Assembly: GCA_018829205.1 (NCBI GenBank)
Contig: JAHJUE010000035.1
Coordinates: 144,623 to 208,622 of the forward strand
Source of the DNA: Bacteroidota bacterium
GTDB lineage: Bacteria > Bacteroidota > Ignavibacteria > Ignavibacteriales > Melioribacteraceae
Length of the DNA: 64,000 nt
Direction: 5' to 3'
Shown here one piece after another: positions 16,491-25,106 of the stretch; within the stretch, counting starts at the first letter, position 1, and each line of letters opens with the position of its first letter. Position numbers and translations under genes: made by a program. The notes beneath the pieces were generated by a model, which had not been told where the DNA came from, ran no database searches, and saw only the letters and a program-made list of their open reading frames with translations.

Positions 16491-18467
16491 TTAATTAACA
16501 GAAATTGCGTTTTTTCTGCAGGCTTCATAACACATACCGCATTTAATACATTTATCTTCAATAATGTAATGCGCATGTTTCTTTTCGCCTAATATTGCGT
16601 TCACACCGCATTTCATTGAACAAAGTCCGCATCCGTTGCACAGTTCAGGATCAATTTTATATGTCAATAATTCTTTGCAAACTCCGGCCGGACAGTTTCT
16701 ATCGTAAATATGTTCTTCATATTCAGTTCTGAAATATCTTAATCCTGACATAACAGGATTAGGCGCGCTTTGACCAAGTCCACACAGCGAAGTATCTCTA
16801 ATAACGTTTCCCAATCTTTCCAAATACAGAACGCCTTTAAATCTTAATAGATCATCTTTTCCTTCACCGTTTTTCGAATAATTTCTAGTAAGCCTTTCAA
16901 TAATCTCAAGCATTCTTTTTGTACCTTCGCGGCAGGGCACGCATTTGCCGCATGATTCATTTTGAATAAATGTCAGAAAATATTTTGCGACGTCCACCAT
17001 ACATGTATCTTCATCCATTACAACAAATCCACCCGAGCCCATCATCGCGCCTACGGTTTTTAAGGATTCATAATCAACAGGAGTATCCATAACACTTTTA
17101 GGCAAACAGCCTCCTGACGGTCCGCCGATCTGTACAGCTTTAAATTTTTTACCGTCAGGAATTCCACCGCCTATATTAAAAACTACTTCGCCTAGAGTAA
17201 TTCCCATTGGCACTTCAACCAATCCGCTGTTTTCAATTTTACCGCTTAAAGCGAAAACTTTTGTGCCTTTGCTTGTTTCCGTTCCAATTGAAGAATACCA
17301 TTTTGAACCTCTGTTGATAATTGCAGAAACATTAGCAAAGGTTTCAACATTATTGATTACCGTAGGTTTTGCCCAAAGCCCGGAAATTGAAGGATAAGGC
17401 GGCCTTGGTTTAGGCATACCTCTTTTCCCTTCAATAGAAGCAATCAAAGCTGTTTCTTCGCCGCATACAAAGGCTCCAGCGCCTTTTTTAATCTTCAGTT
17501 CAAAATTAAAACCGCTATTAAGAATATTTTTTCCGAGAAGTCCGTAATCATTACATTGTTTTATTGTTTTTTGTAATCGTGCAATTGCAAGCGGATATTC
17601 TGCCCGGCAGTAAATATAACCGTAAGAAGCTCCCATAGCATATGCGGCAATTATCATACCTTCAACAAGTTTAAATGGATCACTTTCCAAAACCGATCGA
17701 TCCATAAACGCGCCCGGATCCCCCTCATCGGCGTTACAGATCAGATATTTAATTTCCGATTTTTGATTATAGGCAAGCTCCCATTTTTTAGCGGCAGGAA
17801 AACCTCCGCCGCCTCTGCCTCTCAGTCCGGCATCCAATACTTCTTTTACTACTGTTTCGGGAGTCATTAAACGCAAAGCTTTATCAAGACCTTTAAACCC
17901 GCCGGCAGCAATGTATTCATCAATTGATTCCGGATTTATAATTCCGCAGTTTTCAAGTACTATACGCAATTGTTCTTTAAAAAACGGAATTTCATTTATA
18001 TTGGTTACAACTTCATTTGTTTCACCATAAGTCGCGAATGCTTTTTTAACATAAATTTCTTTCTTTATCAATGTAGATTTTAATAATTCATGAATATCTT
18101 TTACGCTTATTTGAGAATATATAATCCTGTCTTTTCCGGGAAGTTTTATATCAACAAAAGGTTCGAAAGTACCGAATCCAATTCCGCCTGTTTCAACTAT
18201 TTGAGCGTCAATTTTTTGTATCTCTAATTCCTTAATAATCTCTTCTTTAATTTTATTCGCTCCGGAAGCCAAGCTGCTGGTATCCATACCGATAAATATT
18301 ATAGGTTTTTCGTGAAGTTCATATTTAAGTCTTTTATTGAATTCATTAATTTCATTTTCCTGTCCGGGAGTAAGCGCTCCGTCGGTGCAGTGAGCTATGA
18401 ATTCTTCTTTTGGCGATTCCGGAGTATGTAGTCCGTCTTTAAATTTTATATCTAAAAAAGATTTCAT
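16491..18467 (-). CDS. hydB: NuoF-like subunit of [FeFe] hydrogenase, long form with ferredoxin tail
   Basis: This 658-residue flavoprotein subunit has three parts. The N-terminal 140 residues carry a thioredoxin-like region (PIIFIGMDTSSLASGA). The NuoF core has GRGGGGFPAAKKW, CNADEGDPGAFMDR, GAFVCGEETALIASIEG and the cluster motif ESCGKCVPCREG. The C-terminus has two [4Fe-4S] motifs, CNGCGLCSMKCG and CIKCGMCYEAC. This is the layout of HydB in trimeric electron-bifurcating hydrogenases. The gene overlaps hydC by 4 bases. Coupling NADH and ferredoxin oxidation to H2 is established for the family and inferred here. Confidence 0.94.
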   Translation of the reverse strand: MKSFLDIKFKDGLHTPESPKEEFIAHCTDGALTPGQENEINEFNKRLKYELHEKPIIFIGMDTSSLASGANKIKEEIIKELEIQKIDAQIVETGGIGFGTFEPFVDIKLPGKDRIIYSQISVKDIHELLKSTLIKKEIYVKKAFATYGETNEVVTNINEIPFFKEQLRIVLENCGIINPESIDEYIAAGGFKGLDKALRLMTPETVVKEVLDAGLRGRGGGGFPAAKKWELAYNQKSEIKYLICNADEGDPGAFMDRSVLESDPFKLVEGMIIAAYAMGASYGYIYCRAEYPLAIARLQKTIKQCNDYGLLGKNILNSGFNFELKIKKGAGAFVCGEETALIASIEGKRGMPKPRPPYPSISGLWAKPTVINNVETFANVSAIINRGSKWYSSIGTETSKGTKVFALSGKIENSGLVEVPMGITLGEVVFNIGGGIPDGKKFKAVQIGGPSGGCLPKSVMDTPVDYESLKTVGAMMGSGGFVVMDEDTCMVDVAKYFLTFIQNESCGKCVPCREGTKRMLEIIERLTRNYSKNGEGKDDLLRFKGVLYLERLGNVIRDTSLCGLGQSAPNPVMSGLRYFRTEYEEHIYDRNCPAGVCKELLTYKIDPELCNGCGLCSMKCGVNAILGEKKHAHYIIEDKCIKCGMCYEACRKNAISVN

Positions 18468-18958
18468 TCTGCGCTCTCTTCAATTTTTTCAAATGCATTT
18501 TCTTTTTTCATTTCGTTTTTATATTTCTTAATAATTTTCGGAATTTCTTTAACCGTAATTCTTCCGTAATATTCATCGTTTATATTTATTACAGGGGCAA
18601 TACTGCAAGCGCCAATACACGCTACTGTTTCAATAGTAAATAGTTTATCGCGGGTAGTTTCGCCGGCTTTAATTTCAAGTTCCGCTTCAAGCGCCGTTAG
18701 AATATTAGCAGAGTTTTTAACGTGACAGGCTGTGCCGCGGCAGACTCTTATTACATTTTTGCCCAATGGTATTAAACGAAACTGATTATAGAATGTCGCA
18801 ACTCCGTATACGCTGCACTGCGGAATGCCAACAAATTCAGATACTTCGCTTATTGCATTTTCGGGCAGATATCCGAATTCATCCTGAATATCTTGAAGAA
18901 TTGCGATTAAATTGCTTCTATCATTTTTAGGGTATTTTTCAAAAATATTATCGTGCAT
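18464..18958 (-). CDS. hydC: NuoE-like [2Fe-2S] subunit of hydrogenase, first gene of the operon
   Basis: This 164-residue NuoE/HydC subunit has the usual helical start (LIAILQDIQDEFGYLPENAI), the segment CSVYGVATFYNQF, and [2Fe-2S] ligands in RVCRGTACHV and ACIGACSIAP. It is the first gene of a roughly 12-kb minus-strand run ending with hydA at 6752; gaps in the run are 0-50 bases and several genes overlap. The RBS AAGGA lies just upstream of the ATG. A sigma-54-like sequence sits 33-47 bases upstream. Confidence 0.93.
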   Translation of the reverse strand: MHDNIFEKYPKNDRSNLIAILQDIQDEFGYLPENAISEVSEFVGIPQCSVYGVATFYNQFRLIPLGKNVIRVCRGTACHVKNSANILTALEAELEIKAGETTRDKLFTIETVACIGACSIAPVININDEYYGRITVKEIPKIIKKYKNEMKKENAFEKIEESAE

Positions 18959-18990
18959 TTCTTATCCTTATCATGATTTGTATATAAAAT

Positions 18991-19005
18991 TCAATTTATA
19001 TGCCA
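18991..19005 (-). promoter_or_regulatory. possible sigma-54-type promoter of the hydrogenase operon
   Basis: On the minus strand the sequence reads TGGCATATAAATTGA. The consensus is TGGCAC-N5-TTGC: the -24 GG and the 5-base spacer fit, while the last base of each box differs (T for C, A for C). The distance to the hydC ATG is suitable. The mismatch in the -12 GC makes this tentative. Confidence 0.35.
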
Positions 19006-19222
19006 ATGTCTTTTATTAACTTAAAATTCTAATTCCAATCAATTATTAATTTATTTCCCTTTTTTGATTATATCTTTCCTAAGTGTAAGAAAATTGTTTG
19101 AAAATTAACTGTTTTCGAAGATTTTAATTGGATAACGGGACTCTAATTCTTTTTATTTTATTTATAAAATTTTTTAACAGTTATTTTTTTCCGTAAGTTA
19201 CAAATGTAATTTTTTGAGATAT

Positions 19223-20221
19223 ATGATTAATCAGAATAATTCCTTAAAGAAAAAAGCCGCATTAATTTCTATGATTGTCGGACTCGGAATGTTCGCGGCA
19301 AAAATCACAGCTTATTTGCTTACCGGATCCAGCGCAATTTTTTCTGACGCCGCCGAATCTGTTGTGCATGTTCTTGCTACTGGAATGGCTTTATATAGTA
19401 TAATCCTAAGCGCTAAACCAGCTGATAAATCACATTTATACGGTCACGGCAACATAGAATATTTTTCCGCAGGAGTTGAAGGATTGTTAATTGTACTTGC
19501 CGCTATGGTTATTATTTACAGTTCCGTATCAGATTTAATTACAGGATTTAGACCGGAAAAACTTGATATAGGAACAATAATAGTCGGGATTGCGGGAGCG
19601 GTAAATTTATGGCTTGGACTGTATTTAATAAAAAAAGGAAAACAGACTAAATCGCTGGCTCTTGTTGCCGATGGAAAACACGTACTAACTGATTCATATA
19701 CAAGTATTGGCGTTGTAATAGGGTTGATACTCGTTCTAATAACCGGATTTTATATAATCGATCCGTTAATGGCAATTTTTGTAGCGTTAAATATTTTATA
19801 TACGGGTTATAAACTAGTCCGCGAATCAATTGGCGGACTAATGAATGAAACAGACGAAGATACATTATCAGGAATTGTAGAGACTTTAAATTCCATTCGG
19901 AAAATTAGCTGGATTGATATTCATCACCTTAAATTTTGGAAATCAAGCAATAAAATATTTGTCGATTTTCACCTGATACTTCCCTACTATTTTACAATTC
20001 AGCAATCGCATTTAGAAGAAAATTTCATTGAAGAATCATTTAACGAAAAATTAGGGGAAGCTCAGGTAAGAATTCATATGGATTACTGCAGCACCAATTT
20101 GTGCAAATATTGTGATTATATTGATTGTACTGTTCGTCTTGAAGATAAATCAATAAATATAAATTGGGATCAGGAAAAAATGATCGGCGAGCCGGTTGTT
20201 GTAAGCGGACATATCACTTAA
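19223..20221 (+). CDS. cation diffusion facilitator (CDF) family transporter
   Basis: This inner-membrane metal efflux transporter has about six membrane segments. Conserved metal-site regions are SDAAESVVHV in TM2, HLYGHGNIEYFSAGVEG after TM2, and LVADGKHVLTDSYTSIGVV in TM5. I chose the ATG at 19223 rather than the in-frame TTG at 19214. The C-terminal cytoplasmic domain (about 215-320) ends in a Cys-rich stretch, DYCSTNLCKYCDYIDC, not typical of the zinc transporter core, which could be an extra metal sensor. It is divergent from the hydrogenase operon across 264 bases. The metal is not predictable; Fe, Zn, Mn and Co are all possible. Confidence 0.88.
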   Translation: MINQNNSLKKKAALISMIVGLGMFAAKITAYLLTGSSAIFSDAAESVVHVLATGMALYSIILSAKPADKSHLYGHGNIEYFSAGVEGLLIVLAAMVIIYSSVSDLITGFRPEKLDIGTIIVGIAGAVNLWLGLYLIKKGKQTKSLALVADGKHVLTDSYTSIGVVIGLILVLITGFYIIDPLMAIFVALNILYTGYKLVRESIGGLMNETDEDTLSGIVETLNSIRKISWIDIHHLKFWKSSNKIFVDFHLILPYYFTIQQSHLEENFIEESFNEKLGEAQVRIHMDYCSTNLCKYCDYIDCTVRLEDKSININWDQEKMIGEPVVVSGHIT

Positions 20222-20311
20222 TTTCAAATTAATTCTTAACATGCAATTCTAATTTTTCCAATCAATTTTACTTATATTGTCACTCAATTTATAAATATTT
20301 TTGTGGGTTTA

Positions 20312-22198
20312 ATGTCGATTAATGTAAGTCCGGTTGTTTTAACAGCATCTGATCTTGAAGTTCATTTCGGCGAGCAGATCATTTTAGATAAAGCATCTCT
20401 CTCAATTCATGAAGGCGACAGAATTGGTCTCGTTGGCAGAAACGGTGCGGGCAAGTCTACATTTCTGAAAATTATCTCGGGAATAATGCAGCAGGACAAT
20501 GGCAGTATCGCTAAAAAGAAAGAATTAATTATTACTTCCCTCCCGCAGGAATTTATTTTAAATGACAATAAGAATGTATTGGGCAATATTCTGGAAGGCG
20601 CAGATAATATTCTTTCGATAATAAAAGAATATGAAGATACACCATTTGAATCGCCAATTAAGCACGCACTTGAACAAAAAATATTAGAAATTGACGGCTG
20701 GAATTTAGAAAAGAACATCGATATTTTGTTAAAATCATTAAGCGCCCCGGATAAAGAAAGAGAAATTTATACCCTTTCAGGCGGTGAAAAAAGAAGAGTC
20801 GCATTATGCCGGGCGCTTATTTCCAAACCTGATCTTTTAATTCTTGACGAGCCGACAAATCACCTTGATACTGATTCGATAGAATGGATAGAAAACTTTT
20901 TAGCTCAATATAAAGGCACTTGTATTTTTGTAACTCACGACCGTTATTTTCTTGATAGAATAGCAAACAGAATAGTTGAATTATCAAACGGAGTATTTTA
21001 TTCACATCAAGGCAATTACACCGAATATTTAATTAATAAAGCCGAAAGACAGGCAATAAAAGAAGTAGAGGAAAATAAACGTCAAAGTTTTTTAAAACGT
21101 GAATTAGAATGGGTGCGTCGTGGTCCAAGGGCAAGAAGAACAAAATCAAAAAGCAGACTTGATAATTTTTACGAATTATCTGAACAGAAAAACGATGAAA
21201 TTGAACTAGACGTTGAACTCATTATACCCACTCCAGAAAGATTAGGCAATAAGGTTCTCGAATTAAAAAACATTTCCGTACAGCTTAGCGGTAAAACATT
21301 AATTGACGGATTAAGTTTTATGTTTGAAGAAGGACGGAAACTCGGAATTGTAGGTCCGAACGGTTCCGGTAAAACTACGCTTCTAAGAGCAATTCTTGGT
21401 GATATAAATCTTTTCGCAGGCAAAATTGATATTGGTGAAAAAACTTCTTTTAATTATGTGGATCAATCTAGATTAATTTTAAATGACAATGATACTGTTT
21501 TTAATGCGATAAGCGAAGGAAACGAATTTATAAGTTTCGGCAAACAGAAAATGAATGTTTATACATATCTGCGCCGGTTCCTTTTTACAGATGAAAGAAT
21601 CAACACCTTGGTTGGGCGGCTTTCCGGCGGTGAAAGAAGCCGTGTTACATTAGCCCGCATTTTAAAAAACGGCGGCAACTTTTTAATGCTGGATGAACCT
21701 ACCAACGACCTTGATCTACCGACTTTAAGAATTTTAGAGGAAGCATTACTAAATTTTGAAGGATGCGTAATTGTAGTAAGTCACGACAGATATTTTTTAA
21801 ATAGAATCTGTAATGGGATATTGTCTTTTGAGGGTAACGGAAATGTATATTTCAGCGAAGGCGATTACGATTATTACGCGGAAAAAAGAAAATCAAGAGT
21901 TAAAGAATCAGCTGAAGAACAGACAAAAATAAAAAAAGAAGATACTCGCAATAAAGATAAAACTAGAAAGCTTACTTGGAAGGAAAAGAAAGAGCTTGAG
22001 ACTATTGAAGAAGATATTATAAAAGCCGAAGAAGAAGTAAAAAAAATAGAAAACATTTTTACTTCACCCGACTTTTATGAAAAGTATGCTACACAAACAA
22101 ACGAATTAAATAAAGAACTAGAATCGGCAAAGGATAAAGTTAAGAAGCTTTTTCTGCGATGGGAAGAACTTGAAGAAATTAAAAACAGTTGTATATAA
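20312..22198 (+). CDS. ABC-F family ATP-binding protein, Uup-like
   Basis: This soluble protein has two ATPase domains and no membrane segments, as in translation-associated ABC-F proteins. Walker A motifs are GRNGAGKST (near residue 43) and GPNGSGKTT (near 350). Signatures are LSGGEKRR and LSGGERSR. Walker B motifs are LLILDEPTNHLD and FLMLDEPTNDLD. A basic linker with WVRRGPRARRTKSKSR and a C-terminal coiled coil (about 545-628) resemble Uup. The start is the ATG at 20312; an in-frame GTG lies at 20303. It converges on nudC with only 2 bases between the stops. Ribosome-related function is inferred from the family. Confidence 0.93.
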   Translation: MSINVSPVVLTASDLEVHFGEQIILDKASLSIHEGDRIGLVGRNGAGKSTFLKIISGIMQQDNGSIAKKKELIITSLPQEFILNDNKNVLGNILEGADNILSIIKEYEDTPFESPIKHALEQKILEIDGWNLEKNIDILLKSLSAPDKEREIYTLSGGEKRRVALCRALISKPDLLILDEPTNHLDTDSIEWIENFLAQYKGTCIFVTHDRYFLDRIANRIVELSNGVFYSHQGNYTEYLINKAERQAIKEVEENKRQSFLKRELEWVRRGPRARRTKSKSRLDNFYELSEQKNDEIELDVELIIPTPERLGNKVLELKNISVQLSGKTLIDGLSFMFEEGRKLGIVGPNGSGKTTLLRAILGDINLFAGKIDIGEKTSFNYVDQSRLILNDNDTVFNAISEGNEFISFGKQKMNVYTYLRRFLFTDERINTLVGRLSGGERSRVTLARILKNGGNFLMLDEPTNDLDLPTLRILEEALLNFEGCVIVVSHDRYFLNRICNGILSFEGNGNVYFSEGDYDYYAEKRKSRVKESAEEQTKIKKEDTRNKDKTRKLTWKEKKELETIEEDIIKAEEEVKKIENIFTSPDFYEKYATQTNELNKELESAKDKVKKLFLRWEELEEIKNSCI

Positions 22199-22200
22199 AA

Positions 22201-23130
22201 TTAGTCATAATTACTAATATCAGATAATTTGCCTAATCCCCCTTTATCAAACCAATTACTTATAAGCTTAAAAGCGATGGATATTCTTGTCGGCATTTTT
22301 ATGGTTTTATCGATAAGTCGTTTTTTTATTTCTTCTCTTGTGAACCAATCCGCATGTTCTAATTCATTTTTATCAATTTGGATTTTATCGTTTACCGCTT
22401 CGGCTGTAAATCCCAGCATCAAAGAACTCGGGAATGGCCATGGTTGAGAAGAATAATATTTTATATTTTTAACAATAATACCGCTTTCTTCAAATACTTC
22501 TCTGATCACTGCGTCTTCTAAAGTCTCACCCGGTTCAACGAATCCGGCTAATGTAGAATACCTGTTTGACGGCCATGAACTATTATGTCCAAGCAGACAT
22601 TTATCATCTTTTGTTACATGAACAATAACGGCCGGATCAGTCCTCGGGAAATGAGATTGACCGCATTTATTATTGGAACACTTCAACAGAGTACCTGCTG
22701 ACATATTAATGTTGGGACTGCCGCAGTTACCGCAAAATTTATGTCGGGAGAACCAATAAAACATAGCGCGTGAATAAAGTAGAATATTTCTATCAAATTC
22801 ATTTAAATTTGGGAGAGTTTTTCGTAGTTCGGAAAATTCACCATAATCTTTTAATAAATCTTTTTCATTATCCAATATTTCAAAGAGAAAATATGATACA
22901 TTATTTGAGATTCCTAAAAAGATCAAATTGTTTATTGTAATTTTATTGTATGTAATTTCTTTTTTAGATAAGTAAACCGGGGTAAAATTTTTAATAGAAT
23001 TAAATAATAGAAGTGAATTAAAAACTGGGATAAACAACGAGCTGTTGTCATTAACCTTAGTTTTTATCCAGTCTTCATCATTTCTTTTTTCGGATAATCT
23101 ATTAATATTATAATTAATATTTTCGTGCAT
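22201..23130 (-). CDS. nudC: NAD(+)/NADH pyrophosphatase (RNA deNADding), NudC
   Basis: This cytosolic Nudix hydrolase cleaves NADH or removes NAD caps from RNA. A zinc ribbon (CGNCGSPN ... CSNNKCGQ) precedes the Nudix domain. The Nudix box GFVEPGETLEDAVIREVFEE is complete. The NudC-specific motif SQPWPFPSS follows, distinguishing it from other Nudix enzymes. At 309 residues it is slightly longer than the E. coli enzyme because of a longer N-terminal domain. It is apparently a single gene, convergent with the ABC-F gene. Confidence 0.94.
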   Translation of the reverse strand: MHENINYNINRLSEKRNDEDWIKTKVNDNSSLFIPVFNSLLLFNSIKNFTPVYLSKKEITYNKITINNLIFLGISNNVSYFLFEILDNEKDLLKDYGEFSELRKTLPNLNEFDRNILLYSRAMFYWFSRHKFCGNCGSPNINMSAGTLLKCSNNKCGQSHFPRTDPAVIVHVTKDDKCLLGHNSSWPSNRYSTLAGFVEPGETLEDAVIREVFEESGIIVKNIKYYSSQPWPFPSSLMLGFTAEAVNDKIQIDKNELEHADWFTREEIKKRLIDKTIKMPTRISIAFKLISNWFDKGGLGKLSDISNYD

Positions 23131-23255
23131 ATTAAATCAACTGTATTTTTAAACAACCAATATAAAAAGCCATACAATTTAGCGGATTTTATTAACATCG
23201 CATAATTATTTTTAAATATATGTTAGCCCGTAAAAATATACAAGAAACTTAATCC

Positions 23256-24365
23256 TCAGTTCTTCTTCTCTACCTCAATAGTCCATGTATCAGAAAAAGT
23301 TTTGCCTTTATCCTTGGTTTGAATACTGTGCCAGCTATAATCATTTTCACTTAGATTATAGAAAATAAAATAATTGTAGGCTGGCGAAGAAACATCGGTT
23401 TCAAAACCGTGAAGTACTATTTTATCTTCTTCTTTAACTCCGCCAAAGTAATAATTAGCGTTATTCCTGTTCGATAAAAATAAACATTCCCAACGGCGCA
23501 TTGCTCTATTATAAATTCTAATTAATGATGTACCGGCATCCGTTACTCCCTGCCTGGCGTCAAACCAGTCGTGTTCCATAATCGCATTTCCATTCATTGT
23601 GTAAACAGCTGTTGTGGTTGAACTATATTTTATGTGATTTCCGTTGGGCAAGAATAGTTCGTGACTGGCGTCCCATTCTCCTATCAGAAAATCAAACTGA
23701 CGCGCCTCCTCGGGAAGACTATTGTTATATGAGCCAAAGGAATCATTTTCAAAAATAATATTCAGACTGTTCTTTACTTTTTTATATTGCTTTTGCTGAA
23801 TCAATACCCACTCATTAGAATCATCAATGGACAGTTCAACAGTAATTTCGAAATTGACATTACTAATATTTTTTAAACTGTATTTATACCTGTGAATATT
23901 CAGCCAGCCTCCTTTCCTTATCGAATTAAACAAAATTAAATCTTCATCGCTGGTTTTGCCGGTAAACATAACTATGTTTTCTTTATAACTATCGGCTAGT
24001 CCAATATTCCAAATTTTATTTTGAGAATTATACGCTATAAATGAAAGTGTATTAAGTTCGTCGCCTTTCCCCGTAAAATCGTCACAATAAAATTTTTCCA
24101 TAATTGAATGTCCTCGGTTAAGATAACTGAATCTTGAAATACCTGAAGAGGTGTGATATGTTGAATCGCCGGTTTTGCTTTTTATTATTACATTCCATTC
24201 TCCTATTAAAGGTGAAAGTTTTCTTAATTCCTCAGGCGCATTTGGACTTTGTTCGTTAAGCTCAATACCTTTGTCAAATATTTTGCCGTCTCTTAATTGA
24301 ATTCTTGATTTCTCCTGCGGAAGTATTGTTATATATAAAAAAAGTAAACAAACTATAATTTTCAT
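23256..24365 (-). CDS. secreted protein with two DUF1579/lipocalin-like repeats
   Basis: The protein starts with a hydrophobic signal-like segment (MKIIVCLLFLYITILPQ). The mature part has two related halves. The first begins with LSPLIGEWNVIIKS (near residue 50) and the second with FDFLIGEWDASHEL (near residue 225). Each then has a 'hsIMEkF/naIMEHDWF' strand and a later Trp motif (WNIGLADSY, WECLFLSN). The LIGEW motif is typical of DUF1579-like beta-barrel proteins that estimate or bind small molecules; function is unknown. It is transcribed divergently from the two-gene unit at 24579. The duplication inside one chain is the notable point. Confidence 0.62.
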   Translation of the reverse strand: MKIIVCLLFLYITILPQEKSRIQLRDGKIFDKGIELNEQSPNAPEELRKLSPLIGEWNVIIKSKTGDSTYHTSSGISRFSYLNRGHSIMEKFYCDDFTGKGDELNTLSFIAYNSQNKIWNIGLADSYKENIVMFTGKTSDEDLILFNSIRKGGWLNIHRYKYSLKNISNVNFEITVELSIDDSNEWVLIQQKQYKKVKNSLNIIFENDSFGSYNNSLPEEARQFDFLIGEWDASHELFLPNGNHIKYSSTTTAVYTMNGNAIMEHDWFDARQGVTDAGTSLIRIYNRAMRRWECLFLSNRNNANYYFGGVKEEDKIVLHGFETDVSSPAYNYFIFYNLSENDYSWHSIQTKDKGKTFSDTWTIEVEKKN

Positions 24366-24529
24366 ATTACCACCTTTTGTTAAAATGTTGTGATAGTTTG
24401 AAGTATATAATCTTTTAATTTAACAAACAATACATTTATCCAGTGTCAAATACAGGTAATAATTTCCTGTTTTTTTTCATTATAATTTCGCAATTGCGCA
24501 GTAAAAGCTAAATTCGAATACTTTTTACG

Positions 24530-24544
24530 TGGCATACATATTGT
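24530..24544 (+). promoter_or_regulatory. possible sigma-54-type promoter of the two-gene unit
   Basis: The sequence TGGCATACATATTGT fits TGGCAC-N5-TTGC with one mismatch in each box. It lies 35 bases before the ATG at 24579. The same kind of near-match precedes hydC. A perfect 10-bp palindrome (CGCAATTGCG, 24489-24498) lies just upstream. This call is tentative. Confidence 0.3.
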
Positions 24545-24578
24545 TGAATATATTTATTTATATAATAACGGAAGTAAT

Positions 24579-25103
24579 ATGGAAATAAAAAAAATGGCAT
24601 TTCTAGGCACCTACAACAGTGATGATTCTATTATGGGTGTTATTATGGTCACGGATTCTGAAACAAAACCTGTAGAATTCAGGGTTACTTCATCAATTAA
24701 ACCGACGAATTTTCAGAAAATATTATACGGCAATGTTCTCAAAGAACATATACTAGTGGAACTGGTAGCGCTACCATTATTAAATGCTTTAAGTGAACAG
24801 CCGGACATCATATTAGTTAACGATCCCTTTTTTTTAGGGGCAAATTCAAAAGTAGATACAAGGGTTGTAAGAGTACTATCCAAAAACCAGCAGAACGGGA
24901 ATAAAGCTGCGAAACTGGAACTAAAATCATTGAATTCAAAGAATGAAACGATTTACATTGAATCGCCGGAAGAATTTGAAGATGAATTGCCCGGTATTTC
25001 GGAAGCAATAAATAAAATATCTTTGTACAGAGATATAATGGAACCGTTTGAAAGACTATCACTTGCCTGTGAACAGGTTCATTTAAAAAAGACTAAAGAA
25101 TAA
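24579..25103 (+). CDS. unrecognised protein, first gene of a two-gene unit
   Basis: I do not recognise this 174-residue soluble protein with confidence. It has no signal peptide or membrane segment. The N-terminal half alternates strands and a helix (FLGTYNSDDSIMGVIMVTD, PVEFRVTSSIKPTNFQKILYG, then ELVALPLLNALSEQPDIILV). The C-terminal third is acidic and helical. The RBS is GGAAG. It ends 3 bases before the ATG of the 845-residue gene, so the pair is almost certainly co-translated and likely works together. Function is unknown; a partner of a SNF2-like protein is inferred only from position. Confidence 0.75.
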   Translation: MEIKKMAFLGTYNSDDSIMGVIMVTDSETKPVEFRVTSSIKPTNFQKILYGNVLKEHILVELVALPLLNALSEQPDIILVNDPFFLGANSKVDTRVVRVLSKNQQNGNKAAKLELKSLNSKNETIYIESPEEFEDELPGISEAINKISLYRDIMEPFERLSLACEQVHLKKTKE

Positions 25104-25106
25104 TTT

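Noticed and set aside
5171..18958. Hydrogenase maturation genes hydE, hydF, hydG
   Set aside because: No radical-SAM or HydF-type GTPase protein is encoded in the locus; they must lie elsewhere.
20280..20303. TATTTTTG as a promoter box for the ABC-F gene
   Set aside because: The nearest TTG is only 16 bases upstream and the box would lie within 10 bases of the start codon.
24489..24498. CGCAATTGCG as a regulator operator
   Set aside because: A 10-bp palindrome alone is too short to assign; kept only as a note with the promoter.
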